Assembly: GCF_030408715.1 (NCBI RefSeq)
Contig: NZ_CP047202.1
Coordinates: forward strand, 894,294-958,293
DNA length: 64,000 nucleotides
Direction: 5' to 3'
DNA from: Corynebacterium confusum
GTDB lineage: Bacteria; Actinomycetota; Actinomycetes; Mycobacteriales; Mycobacteriaceae
Shown here: in pieces, positions 54,008-63,621 of the stretch
How the letters are laid out: each line of letters starts with the position of its first letter
Numbering within the stretch: the first letter of the stretch is position 1
Position numbers and translations under genes: made by a program
The notes under the pieces: generated by a model
Seen by the model: the letters and a program-made list of their open reading frames with translations, nothing else
What the model was told of the DNA's origin: nothing
Databases searched by the model: none

Positions 54008-54733
54008 CTAGTTCAGGCGCGCGCTCGAGCGGTGCCCCATGGTGTGGCGGTCGATGGCGCGCTTGAGCGGGGAGTAGTGCTCGACGACGACGCGGCGGTA
54101 GGCGTCGGCATCGCCAGCATAAAGGGCGTTGATGATGTCTTGGTGGGCCTCGACGGTCAAGTCGAGGTTCTCCGATAGGGCGATCCGCACGTGCGGGAGG
54201 ACGGCCATGTGGACCTGCCAGAAGGCATCAGAAAGCTCTTTGATGAGGGGGTTGGACGTCACCGAGACCAACTGGGCGTGGAAGGCGCGGTCCTCGCGGG
54301 TGAACAACTCGCCCTTGGCGCGCCGGACGCGCATGCCCTCCACGATGGTCTGCAGCTGGGACATGTCTTCACCGCGGTAGTGACTGACCAGGTCGTCGGT
54401 CATCCATAGGTCGAGGGCCTGTCGGGTGTTGACCACGTCCAGGAGGCGCTCGAGGAAGTGGTCCGTGTCCAAAACGATACGGAAGACCATGCTCGTGACC
54501 ATGGGGGACAGGGACATGTCCGCGACGTAGGTGCCGTGGCCGTGGCGCACCTCGACGATGTCCAGGCTCGACAGGGTGCGGACCGCCTCGCGCACGCTGG
54601 AGCGGGAACAGCCCAGCTCCTCGCACAGCGCGGCCTCGGAGGGCAGCATATCGCCGGTGGTCAGCCGCCGGGAGCGGATGTAGTTGATAATGCCGGTCAC
54701 GGCATGGGCGGCGGCGCCGGAGTGGTTGAACAT
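54008..54733 (-). CDS. GntR-family regulator, FadR/FCD subfamily
   Basis: 241 residues. N-terminal winged helix (residues 5-72): RRLTTGDMLPSEAALCEELG, CSRSSVREAVRTLSSLDIVE, VRHGHGTYVAD. The C-terminal FCD effector domain has FLERLLDVVNTRQALDLWMT, DRAFHAQLVSVTSNPLIKEL and the metal-binding histidines around EAHQDIINALYAGDADAYRR and VVEHYSPL. Such regulators sense organic acids or sugar acids. The target genes are not evident, as it stands alone between converging and diverging units. Confidence 0.9.
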   Translation of the reverse strand: MFNHSGAAAHAVTGIINYIRSRRLTTGDMLPSEAALCEELGCSRSSVREAVRTLSSLDIVEVRHGHGTYVADMSLSPMVTSMVFRIVLDTDHFLERLLDVVNTRQALDLWMTDDLVSHYRGEDMSQLQTIVEGMRVRRAKGELFTREDRAFHAQLVSVTSNPLIKELSDAFWQVHMAVLPHVRIALSENLDLTVEAHQDIINALYAGDADAYRRVVVEHYSPLKRAIDRHTMGHRSSARLN

Positions 54734-54913
54734 GGAGGGACTGACTTTCTAGCTCGGGGCCGGCGGACTCAGTTCCTTCTAGTTTAGTCGGTGTGCCCGG
54801 GCTGGAGTGAGTCGTTTCAGCGGCGGGCACGCTTGGCCGTCGGACCGCGGGTGTAGGCCGTGTTATTCCGACAGACGAAATTACCAATAACTAGCCGAGA
54901 GGAAAGTGCGACT

Positions 54914-55453
54914 ATGTCTAAGGACATCAAGGACCTGCTCAACGCCACCGCCTACGACAAGGACGGCGAGAAGCTCGGCGACGTCAACGAGATCTTCGTG
55001 GACGACAACACTGGTAAGCCCACCTTCGTGGACGTCAAGCACGGTCTGTTCGGCATGAACAGCAGCCTGGTCCCGCTGCGCGGCCACGACTTCAACGGCG
55101 ACGAGCTGCGTCTGGCATTCTCCAAGGATCGCATCAAGGATGCCCCGGACTTCGATTCCGACTCCGCACTGACCCCGGAACAGCAGAACGACATCTTCCG
55201 TCACTACGGCCTGGAGCAAGCCGAGGACCGCACCGAGTACCGCGACGTTAACCGCGAGCAGGACCGCACCAACGCCGATACCGCTGGCGTTGCCGGCGAG
55301 CGCACCGCTGCTAACAACGACGGCTCCATGATCCGTTCCGAGGAGCAGCTCAACGTCAACAAGGAGCAGGTCATCGAGACCCAGCGCCACACCGAGGATC
55401 TGCGCAAGGAGCAGATCGACACCGACGGCCTGGGCACCCAGGAAAAGAAGTAA
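54914..55453 (+). CDS. PRC-barrel domain protein
   Basis: 179 residues from ATG 54914 with GGAAAG upstream. The N-terminal ~85 residues form a PRC barrel (KDLLNATAYDKDGEKLGDVN, FVDVKHGLFGMNSSLVPLRG, LRLAFSKDRIKDAPDFDSDS). The C-terminal half is charged and apparently disordered (EYRDVNREQDRTNADTAGVA) and ends in EKK. The architecture resembles small stress-induced corynebacterial PRC proteins; partners are unknown. Probably its own transcription unit. Confidence 0.85.
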   Translation: MSKDIKDLLNATAYDKDGEKLGDVNEIFVDDNTGKPTFVDVKHGLFGMNSSLVPLRGHDFNGDELRLAFSKDRIKDAPDFDSDSALTPEQQNDIFRHYGLEQAEDRTEYRDVNREQDRTNADTAGVAGERTAANNDGSMIRSEEQLNVNKEQVIETQRHTEDLRKEQIDTDGLGTQEKK

Positions 55454-55621
55454 ACACTTCCCCGTCTAAATAGAACACCCCGGCAGGCCCCGCGCTTGCC
55501 GCGGTTTTGTGCTGCCAGCAGGTCTTCGCCTAGTTCTTGTCGTTGGTGAGGCAGTGCGTGGGCGGCTAAGTGGTAGTGATTAGGTATTTCGGTTCCAATA
55601 ATTCCCGCTGCCGCGTGCAGC

Positions 55622-56592
55622 TTGCCACAACTCAAGACGGTGACCCATACGTCCGTAACGCATGCCGACAACGACAAGCTTTTCAACCCGACTTTTATCC
55701 TCGCGTGGATCGTAAACTTCGCGCAGTTCCTCGTCTTCTACATCCTGATCACCACGATGGCGGTCTATGCCGTCACCCAATTCGGTGCTTCCGATACCGC
55801 CGGTGGCTTCGCTGCTAGCTCCTTCGTCGTGGGCGCCACCGTGGCCCGGCTCTTTTCCGGCTACGTGGTCGACGCCGCGGGCCGCCGGTCCTCGCTCTTG
55901 GTGTCGCTGTTGCTGGTCGTGGTCAGCTGTGCTTTGTACTTCCCAGCGCACTCGCTGGCGGTGCTGATTCCCGTTCGCTTCGTGCACGGCGTGGGCTACG
56001 TGGTGGCCTCCACGGCGATTATGGCCGTGGCGCAAGCCGTGGTCCCGAACCGCAAGCGCGCCGAGGGGACCGGCTATTTCGCCCTCGGCACCACGCTGGC
56101 GACGGCAATCGGCCCGGCCATCGGCCTCTTTCTGGCCAACGGGCCGGGGTATACCACGATGTTTATGGTCGTCTCCGCGCTTACCATCATCGATGTTGTC
56201 GTCGTCTTGTTCCTCAAGGTTCCGGAGAAAAACCGCGATTACCGGCCGAAATTCACCTTGGCGGCGGTGGTCCACCCGCGGGTCGCCCCATCGGTATGTT
56301 CATGTTCCTGGTGGGCATCGGTTACACCGGCGTCGTGACCTTCCTTAGCTCTTATGCGCACGCGACCGGCCTGACCGCCGGCGCCGGCATCTCGACCATG
56401 TTCCTTTTCCTCGATTTGGGCGTGGGGCTCGGCCCGATCTTCCTGGGCATGCTCATTTCTTCTACCGGTTACTCGGCCATGTACTGGTTGCTCGCCGGCC
56501 TCATTGTGGTGGCGGGCTGCGTCTACTACCTCGTCCACGGTCGCACCGACGCCGCCAAGGGCAGCAACTTGCACATTGAAGACATTTTGAGG
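55622..56592 (+). pseudogene. MFS transporter, frameshifted and internally deleted
   Basis: The first ~205 residues carry six helices (NPTFILAWIVNFAQFLVFYI, SSFVVGATVARLFSGYVVDA with the motif-A arginine stretch DAAGRRSSLLV, FVHGVGYVVASTAIMAVAQA). The frame then breaks near 56275. In another frame it continues IGMFMFLVGIGYTGVVTFLS and, straight away, GAGISTMFLFLDLGVGLGPI, which normally lies three helices later, so helices 8-10 appear to be lost. The end at NLHIEDIL runs into the palindromic repeat array at 56593. Non-functional as it stands. Confidence 0.75.
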
Positions 56593-56879
56593 TGCGCCCT
56601 TCGCGCTCACGGGGAGTGGGTTCTGGTGCAGTCGGGCGGTGTTGGTGACCGCGAAGGGTTCATAAAGGGGGGATTGGTGCCTGGTGGCCGGGCGGGTGCG
56701 CCCTTCGCGCTCACGGGAAGCGGATTCTGGTGCAGCCGGGCGGTGTTGGTGACCGCAAAGGGTTCATGAAGGGGGATTGGTGCCTGGTGGCCGGGCGGGT
56801 GCGCCCTTCGCGCTCACGGGAAGCGGATTCTGGTGCAGCCGGGCGGTGTTGGTGACCGCAAAGGGTTCATCAAGGGTGT
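56593..56879 (+). repeat. Tandem array of palindromic repeats (three units, ~103 bp)
   Basis: Units start at TGCGCCCTTCGCGCTCACGG at 56593, 56697 and 56800 (spacing 104 and 103). The last is cut at about 80 bases. Each contains the arms CCCTTCGCGCTCAC and GTGACCGC(G/A)AAGGG separated by TTCTGGTGCAG(T/C)CGGGCGGTGTTG, and the first two are followed by GGGGGATTGGTGCCTGGTGG. The second and third units are nearly identical. The same arms occur singly at 17783-17852. Confidence 0.85.
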
Positions 56880-56892
56880 GGAAGGCATGAAA

Positions 56893-56911
56893 AAGCCCCC
56901 CGGAGGGGCTT
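56893..56911 (-). terminator. Terminator of the dicarboxylate symporter gene
   Basis: AAGCCCC (56893-56899) with GGGGCTT (56905-56911); on the minus strand it is followed by TTTTCATG. Confidence 0.75.
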
Positions 56912-56924
56912 GGGCGGTACCGGC

Positions 56925-58313
56925 TTAGGCGGCAGGTTGCTTGGACGGCTCGATGATGTCGCCGACGCCGTGCTCGGCAGCGTCCCAGACTTGCTTGTCC
57001 TGGATGCCGGCGCGCTTGGCGACGATGGTGGCGCACACGGACTGGCCGGTGACGTTGACGGCGGTGCGGCCCATGTCGATGATGGGCTCGATGGCCAGCA
57101 GGAGGCCGACGCCGGCCAGGGGCAGCCCCAGGGTGGACAACGTCAGGGTCAGCATGACGGTCGCGCCGGTGGTGCCCGCGGTGGCGGCCGAGCCGATGAC
57201 CGAAACGAAGATGATGAGCAGGTACTGGGTCGGGCTCAGCGGGATGTCGTAGAACTGGGCGACGAAGATGGCCGCGATGGCCGGGTAGATGGAGGCGCAG
57301 CCGTCCATCTTGGTCGTCGCGCCCAGCGGGATGGCGAAGGAGGCGTATTCGCGTGGCACGCCCATGGCCTTCTCGGTAAAGCGCTGGGTCACCGGCATTA
57401 CGCCCATGGACGAACGGGTGACAAAGCCCAGGGAGAACACGGGCCAAACTCGCTTGTAGAAGCCCATGACTGGGACGCGGTTGTAGGCCAGCACGGCCGG
57501 GTAGACGACCAGGATGACCAGGGCCAGGCCGACGTACATGGCGAGGACGAACTTGCCCAGGGAGGCGAGGGCGTCCCAGCCGTAGGAGGAGACGGCCTTA
57601 CCGATGAGCGCGGCGGTACCGATAGGTGCCAGGCGGATGATCCACCACAGAACGACCTGGATGACCTTGAGGAAGGACTCGGTGAAGTTCAGGAACGGGT
57701 CGGCGGCCTTGCCGGCCTTGACGGCGGCGATGCCCAGTGCCAGGGAGACGACGAGGATCTGCAGGGCACCGAAGCTCAGCGAGACCTCGTTGTCGCTGAA
57801 GGAGGCGCCCAGACCGATGAAGTTTTCCGGGACGATGGACTGGAGGAAGCCAAGCCAGGAGCCAACGTTGCCGGGTTCCGCGGCGGTGGAGGCGTCCACG
57901 GTGGTGCCCACGCCCGGCTTCATGACGACGGCGACGAGGATGCCGATGACTACGGAAATCAGGGCGGTGATGGCGAACCAGATGAGGGTGGAAATCGCCA
58001 GGGAGGCGGCGTTGGCGACCTTGCGCAGGTTGGCGACCGAGGTGATGACCGCGGCGAAAATCAGTGGCGGCACCATGACCTTGAGGAGCTGGACGTAGGC
58101 GGAGCCGACGCCGGTGAGCAGGGAGGTAAGCCAGTTGGGTTCCTCGGAGGTGCCGCCCATGCCGGCGGCGATGAAACCGAGGATGAGGCCGATAATCAGG
58201 CCGGCGATAACTTGGGCGCCGAAGCCGGTGGCCCACTTGGGCAGGCCGGAGGAGCCGCGGGTGTTCTTATCGTCGGCAGGCGTGGCTGCGGACGAGGGCG
58301 TGGAAGAGGACAT
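56925..58313 (-). CDS. Dicarboxylate/amino acid:cation symporter (DAACS family)
   Basis: 462 residues. Helices and re-entrant loops of the GltP/DctA fold: VIAGLIIGLILGFIAAGMGG, LLKVMVPPLIFAAVITSVAN (substrate-gate region), the serine-rich loop VTRSSMGVMPVTQRFTEKAM, PLGATTKMDGCASIYPAIAA (HP1/TM7, Na+ or H+ site) and SVIGSAATAGTTGATVMLTL (HP2). The terminal IIDMGRTAVNVTGQSVCATI holds the substrate arginine and asparagine. It imports succinate, malate, glutamate or similar with cations. A short disordered N-terminal tail is Ser/Thr-rich. Single gene with its own terminator. Confidence 0.92.
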   Translation of the reverse strand: MSSSTPSSAATPADDKNTRGSSGLPKWATGFGAQVIAGLIIGLILGFIAAGMGGTSEEPNWLTSLLTGVGSAYVQLLKVMVPPLIFAAVITSVANLRKVANAASLAISTLIWFAITALISVVIGILVAVVMKPGVGTTVDASTAAEPGNVGSWLGFLQSIVPENFIGLGASFSDNEVSLSFGALQILVVSLALGIAAVKAGKAADPFLNFTESFLKVIQVVLWWIIRLAPIGTAALIGKAVSSYGWDALASLGKFVLAMYVGLALVILVVYPAVLAYNRVPVMGFYKRVWPVFSLGFVTRSSMGVMPVTQRFTEKAMGVPREYASFAIPLGATTKMDGCASIYPAIAAIFVAQFYDIPLSPTQYLLIIFVSVIGSAATAGTTGATVMLTLTLSTLGLPLAGVGLLLAIEPIIDMGRTAVNVTGQSVCATIVAKRAGIQDKQVWDAAEHGVGDIIEPSKQPAA

Positions 58314-58464
58314 GAGAAACCTTCTTTAGAAATGAACCGACTAGGTTGGGAAAAATAGACAGGGTAGTTCTTTAAATTGCCTGTTCCACCTTAGACCCTG
58401 GCAGGTTAATCGCACAATCCTGGGCGCCCTAGCCGGCCGTCGAAACTACTGGCAGAATGGGGAC

Positions 58465-59160
58465 ATGGCTCTGCAAACACTGGATGACTCGCAGCTGGAA
58501 CGCATTCTCGTGGTGGTGGCGCATCCGGATGATGCCGAGTACGGCATCTCCTGCGCGGTCAAGCAATGGACCGACGCCGGCAAGGAGGTGGCCTACTTAC
58601 TGGTCACGGCCGGCGAGGCCGGAATTAGGAGCCTGCCGCCGGAAGAATGCGGCCCGCTGCGCACCGAAGAGCAGCGGCGCGCCTGCGCGGCCGTCGGGGT
58701 CGAGGACTTGGAAATCCTGGACTTCCCGGACGGGCTGGTGGAGCACTCGCACGCGGTGCGCCGGGCCATTGCCGCCAAGATCCGGAAGTTTCAGCCGGAC
58801 ACCGTCGCCATCATGATGTTCGGCCTGCAGGCGCGCTGGGGGCTCAACCACGTCGACCACCGTGCGGTGGGGGTGTCCACGATTGACGCCATCCGGGATG
58901 CCGACAACCCCTGGATCTTCCAAGACTTGGACCTGCCGGCCCACAAGGCGCAGCGGCTGCTGGTGGCTAACGACCCGGACAGTACCCACGTGCAGACGTT
59001 GAGCGGGGAAGCGGTGGCTGGTGGGGTGGCATCGTTGAGCGAGCACAAGCGCTATCTCGAAGAGTTGCCCGACCATCCGCGCCCGGAGGATTTTATCCCG
59101 CAGATGGTCGCGATGGACGGCGGCTACGGGCTCCGCGTCCGCGTCTACGATCCGGTTTAG
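58465..59160 (+). CDS. PIG-L / LmbE-family deacetylase
   Basis: 231 residues. Zinc-hydrolase motifs ILVVVAHPDDAEYGISCAVK (HPDD) and WGLNHVDHRAVGVSTIDAIR (HxxH), with the second-shell block LLVTAGEAGIRSLPPEECGP and REEQRRAC-like TEEQRRACAAVGVEDLEIL. It belongs to the family of MshB and Mca but differs from mca upstream in this window (22764). It may deacetylate a glycan or an amino sugar; it does not carry the Mca-type TGGERGD block. It sits before the formate dehydrogenase operon without an obvious link. Confidence 0.88.
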   Translation: MALQTLDDSQLERILVVVAHPDDAEYGISCAVKQWTDAGKEVAYLLVTAGEAGIRSLPPEECGPLRTEEQRRACAAVGVEDLEILDFPDGLVEHSHAVRRAIAAKIRKFQPDTVAIMMFGLQARWGLNHVDHRAVGVSTIDAIRDADNPWIFQDLDLPAHKAQRLLVANDPDSTHVQTLSGEAVAGGVASLSEHKRYLEELPDHPRPEDFIPQMVAMDGGYGLRVRVYDPV

Positions 59161-59268
59161 AACGCAGGAACTTGACGCGGCAACGAAAAGCCGTGGCAGC
59201 GGCTCTAACAGGGCTTAATTAGGATAGCCTTTCTGGAAATCGGGCGGTCTGCGCCGTAGATTGAGGAC

Positions 59269-62200
59269 ATGTCTAAATTTAGCCCTCTCAACTGGCCTGT
59301 CGTGCGCCAGTTCCGCTCGGGTGACGCCTTCGGACGGGACGTTAATACCCAGTCCACGAAGAGTCAGCACCTGCACGGTCGGACCGCGGAGGCGGACAAG
59401 GTTGTCCAGTCTGTGTGTCCCTATTGTGCGGTGGGTTGTTCCCAGCGCGTCTACGTCAAAGATGACAAGGTCATTCAGATCGAGGGTGATCCGGATTCGC
59501 CGGTCTCGCGCGGCCGCCTGTGCCCGAAGGGCTCGGCCTCGGAGCAGCTGATCAACTCCGAGTCCCGCCTGACCACCATCAAGTACCGCGCGCCGTACGC
59601 CACCGAGTGGCAGGACTTGGACACGGATACCGCGATGGAGATGATCGCGGACCGCTACCTGGAGTCCCGCCGCAACGGCTGGCAGGACACGGACGATTAC
59701 GGCCGTCCGCTCAACCGCACCATGGGTGTGGCTGGCCTGGGCGGGGCGACGCTCGATAATGAGGAAAATTACCTGATTAAGAAGCTGTTTACCGCCACGG
59801 GCGCGGTGCAGGTCGAAAATCAGGCCCGCATATGACACTCCGCCACCGTTCCCAGTTTGGGAACTTCGTTTGGCCGCGGCGGCGCAACTCAGCCGCTGCA
59901 GGATATGGCGAATGCGGACTGCATCGTCATTGAGGGTTCGAACATGGCCGAGTGCCACCCGGTGGGCTTCCAGTGGGTGGTTGAGGCCAAGAAGCGTGGT
60001 GCCCGCATCATCCACGTGGACCCGCGGTACACGCGTACCTCTGCCTTCGCGAACCGACACATCGGTATCCGCGGTGGCACGGACGTGGTGCTGCTCGGTG
60101 CGTTGATCAAGTACATGATCGACAACGATCTGTACTTCCACGACTACGTGGTCAACTACACCAACGCGCCGACCATCATCAGTGAGGACTACCTGGACAC
60201 TGAGGACTTGGACGGGCTGTTCTCCGGCTTCGACCCGGAGACCGGCAAGTACGTCAACGACTCGTGGCAGTACGTCAAGAAGGACGAGGGCCAGGCGTGG
60301 AACGTGGAGCGCGACGAGACCCTGCAGCACCCGAACTCGGTGTTCCAGATTCTCAAGCGTCACTACGCGCGCTACACGCCGGAGATCGTGGAGGAGACCT
60401 GCGGTATCTCGCAGGAGGACTTCTACTACCTGGCGGAGTCGATCGCGGATAACTCCAAGCCGGATCGTACGACGTGCTTCGCCTACGCTTTGGGCTTTAC
60501 CCAGCACACGCTGGGCGCGCAGTTCATCCGTACGGCGGCTATCCTGCAGCTGCTGATGGGCAACGTCGGTCGTCCGGGCTCGGGCATCATGGCGCTGCGC
60601 GGGCACGCCTCGATCCAGGGCTCGACGGATATTCCGACGCTGTTTAACAACCTGCCGGGCTACCTGCCGATGCCGAACGTCCAGGACGACGGCTGGGACA
60701 ACTACGTGGCCAACTTCGCCAAGCCGGGCTCGAAGGGCTTCTGGCACATCGGCGAAAACTACGCCGTGTCCCTGATGAAGTCTTATTTCGGCGACAACGC
60801 CACGAAGGACAACAATTGGGGCTTCGACATGATGCCGCGCCTCTCCGGGGCGCACTCGACCTACGAGACGCTCATGGGCATGCTCGACGGGCAGGTCGAG
60901 GGTTATCTGGTCTTCGGCCAGAACCCGGCGGTGGCGCAATCCAACGGTGGCATGCAGCGCCGTGGCCTGGCCGCGCTGAAGTGGCTGGTGGTCCGCGACT
61001 TCCAGGAGATTGAGACCGCGTCCTTCTGGCACGACTCCCCGGAGATTAAGACCGGCGAGCTCAAGACGGAAGAGATCGGCACGGAGGTCTTCCTCATGCC
61101 GGCGGCCACCCACGTGGAAAAGGCGGGCACTTTCACGCAGACGCAGCGCATGCTGCAGTGGCGTTTCAAGGCTGTCGATGCCCCAGGCGACGCCACCAGC
61201 GAGCTGTGGTTCTTCTACCAGCTGGGTAAGAAGATCAAGGAGCGCTTGGCGGATTCCACTGACCCGCGTGACCGCGCCATCCAGGCGCTGGCGTGGGACT
61301 ACGAGGAAAACGAGGAGGGCGAGCCGCACTCGGAGGACATCCTCAAGGAGATCAACGGCTACTACCTGGACGGCCCGAAAAAGGGCCAGCTGCTGCCGGC
61401 GTTCACGGAGATGAAGTCGGACGGCACCACCTCGGGTGGTTGCTGGATCTACACCGGCGTCTACAAGGACGGCATCAACCACTCGGCCAAGAAGGTCCCG
61501 GGCTCGGAGCAGAACGAGGTCGCTCTGGAATGGGGCTGGGCGTGGCCGGCGAACCGCCGCATCCTGTACAACCGGGCATCGGCGGCGCCGGACGGCACCC
61601 CGTGGTCGGAGCGCAAAAAGTACATCTGGTGGGACGCCGAGGCCGGCAAGTGGGCCGGCGACGACGTGCCGGACTTCCCGGCCACGCTGCCGCCGGATTA
61701 CAAGGCGCCCATCGACGCGGTGGGCCCGGCTGCCCTGGACGGTACGGATGCCTTCATCATGCAGACCGACGGCCGCGGCTGGCTGTTCGCCCCGTCGGGC
61801 CTGTCGGACGGTCCGCTGCCGACGCACTACGAGCCGCATGAGTCTCCGGTGCGCAACATCCTGTACAAGCAGCAGCAGTCGCCGACGCGCTTGACCATCA
61901 AGCGCCCGGACAACCTGTCGAAGCCGGAGGCCGGCACGCCGGGATCCGAGGTCTTCCCGTTCGTCTTCTCCACGTACCGACTGACGGAGATGTACACCTC
62001 GGGTGCGATGTCGCGCCGCCTGCCGTACCTGGCGGAGCTCCAGCCGGGGCTGTTCTGCGAGGTCTCCAAGGCCCTGGCAGAAAAGCGCGGCCTGGAAAAC
62101 GGCGGCTGGGCCACGATTGTCTCGCCCCGCGGTGTGATCGAGGCGCAGGTGTTGGTCACCGACCGCATGGAGCCGTTGGTCATCAACGGCCAGGAGTTCC

Positions 62201-62547
62201 ACCAGTTGGGTCTGCCGTTCCACTACGGCGATTCCGATAACGTGGTCGTGGCCGGCGACGGCCCGAACGACCTGCTGGGGCTGACGCTGGAGCCGAACGT
62301 GTTCATCCAGAACTCGAAGATCGGCGCCTGCGATATCCAGCCGGGCCGGCGCCCGCGCGGCCAGGCCAAGTTGGAGCTGCTGCACGAATACCAGCGCCGG
62401 GCCAACCTGGACCTGGATTCGGGCAACCAGTTGGTTGACGTGCTCGATGAGTTCACCATCGAGTCCAAAAATGCCGATGAAGACGGCGGCACCGGCACGG
62501 ACCGGACCGCCGGCAACGTGGCGGACGACGAAGGAAAGGAGTTCTAG
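59269..62547 (+). CDS. fdnG: Formate dehydrogenase, catalytic subunit, with selenocysteine (UGA at codon 189)
   Basis: 1092 residues including Sec. Oxidises formate to CO2 at a Mo/W-bis-MGD centre. The N-terminal 4Fe-4S cluster cysteines are in VCPYCAVGCSQ (50, 53, 57) and GRLCPKG (85). The active-site region reads AVQVENQARI-U-HSATVPSLG with U encoded by TGA at 59833-59835, then TSFGRGGATQPLQDM. It matches Escherichia coli FdnG (NQARVUHGPTVAS). The frame is continuous on both sides of the TGA. Later blocks (NMAECHPVGFQWVVEAKKRG, LGFTQHTLGAQFIRTAAILQ, GIMALRGHASIQGSTDIPTL) confirm the FdnG class. No twin-arginine motif is seen, so export is uncertain. First gene of an operon with fdnH and an NrfD-type subunit. 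Requires selA/B/C/D elsewhere. Confidence 0.92.
59833..59866 (+). promoter_or_regulatory. Selenocysteine UGA codon and SECIS-like hairpin
   Basis: TGA at 59833-59835, then GTTCCCA (59848-59854) and TGGGAAC (59858-59864) form a 7-bp stem with a GTT loop, whose G-T lies 20 bases after the UGA. That distance suits a bacterial SECIS bound by SelB. The stem is inside the coding sequence (TVPSLGT). Confidence 0.75.
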
Positions 62548-63621
62548 GTGACTGACGTTTTGGGCGCTAATTCCAACGCGCTGACCGAGCACTCCCACGG
62601 GTATGACTCGTACACGCGCATGGCGTTTTTCACCGATACCTCCGTGTGTATCGGCTGCAAGGCCTGCGAGGTCGCCTGCAAGGAGTGGAACCGGAACCCC
62701 GTCGAGGGCTACGAGCTCACCGGCAACTCCTACGACAACACCGGCGCGCTGGGGGCGAACACCTGGCGCCACGTGGCGTTCGTGGAGCAGGGCGACGACC
62801 GCATCCAGGAGGCCCGCGAGGAGGGGCGCAAGCTCATCTCGCTGGGCATGCCGACCATCGGCGGCGCGGAGCCAGAGATTGATACCACCCCGCCGGATAC
62901 TTCGGATTTCCGCTGGCTGATGTCGTCGGACGTGTGCAAGCACTGCACCCACGCCGGCTGTCTGGACGTGTGCCCGACAGGCGCGCTCTTCCGCACCGAG
63001 TTCGGCACCGTGGTCGTCCAGGACGACGTCTGCAACGGATGCGGTACTTGCGTGGCAGGCTGTCCGTTCGGCGTGATTGAGCGCCGCGACGACGGGGGCG
63101 TGACCCTGAAGACGGACAAGACCGCCACCGTCGATCACCAGGACAACTCCCATGCGGGCGTCAACGTCCTGGCTAAGCTCAAGCAGCTTAAACCGCAGGG
63201 CGACGACCACACCGCGGGCCAGCCCATGCCGGTCAAGAACCTGGGCGTGGCCCAGAAGTGCACCATGTGCTACGACCGGCTGAAGATGGGGCAGGAGCCG
63301 GCGTGCGCGAAGACCTGCCCGACCAATTCCATCCAGTTCGGTACCTACGACGACATGCTCGCCGTCGCCCAGGAGCGCGTGCGCGAGCTGCACGCGCAGG
63401 GCCTGCACGAGGCGCGCCTCTACGGGGCGAACTCGGAGGACGGCGTCGGCGGCACCGGCTCGCTGTTCTTGCTGCTGGATTCGCCGGAGGTCTACGGCCT
63501 GCCGCCGGATCCGCGCGTGCCCACTGCGGATCTGCCGCAGATGTACAAGACAGCAGCTAAGGCAATCGGCGCGATGGCGCTGGCGGTCGCGGGATCCTTC
63601 GTGTTGGGAGGCAAGAAGTGA
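62548..63621 (+). CDS. fdnH: Formate dehydrogenase, iron-sulfur subunit
   Basis: 357 residues, GTG start directly after the fdnG stop, with GGAAAGGAG upstream. Four 4Fe-4S clusters carry electrons from FdnG to the membrane part. Cysteine groups: DTSVCIGCKACEVACKEWN, SDVCKHCTHAGCLDVCPTGA, QDDVCNGCGTCVAGCPFGVI and QKCTMCYDRLKMGQEPACAK with TCPTN. The spacer segments are longer than in ferredoxin-type proteins, as usual in this family. The C-terminus has one hydrophobic stretch (AIGAMALAVAGSFVLGG) that may anchor it to the membrane. It overlaps the next gene by 4 bases. Confidence 0.95.
   Translation: MTDVLGANSNALTEHSHGYDSYTRMAFFTDTSVCIGCKACEVACKEWNRNPVEGYELTGNSYDNTGALGANTWRHVAFVEQGDDRIQEAREEGRKLISLGMPTIGGAEPEIDTTPPDTSDFRWLMSSDVCKHCTHAGCLDVCPTGALFRTEFGTVVVQDDVCNGCGTCVAGCPFGVIERRDDGGVTLKTDKTATVDHQDNSHAGVNVLAKLKQLKPQGDDHTAGQPMPVKNLGVAQKCTMCYDRLKMGQEPACAKTCPTNSIQFGTYDDMLAVAQERVRELHAQGLHEARLYGANSEDGVGGTGSLFLLLDSPEVYGLPPDPRVPTADLPQMYKTAAKAIGAMALAVAGSFVLGGKK

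Noticed and set aside
56593..56879. CRISPR array
   Set aside because: Units are ~103 bp, near identical over their whole length, with no unique spacers and no cas genes. It is a tandem palindromic repeat.
59857..62547. A separate second gene starting after the UGA in fdnG
   Set aside because: The frame is the same on both sides, the UGA falls on the Sec position of FdnG, and there is no ribosome site before any start after it. Read as one selenoprotein gene.
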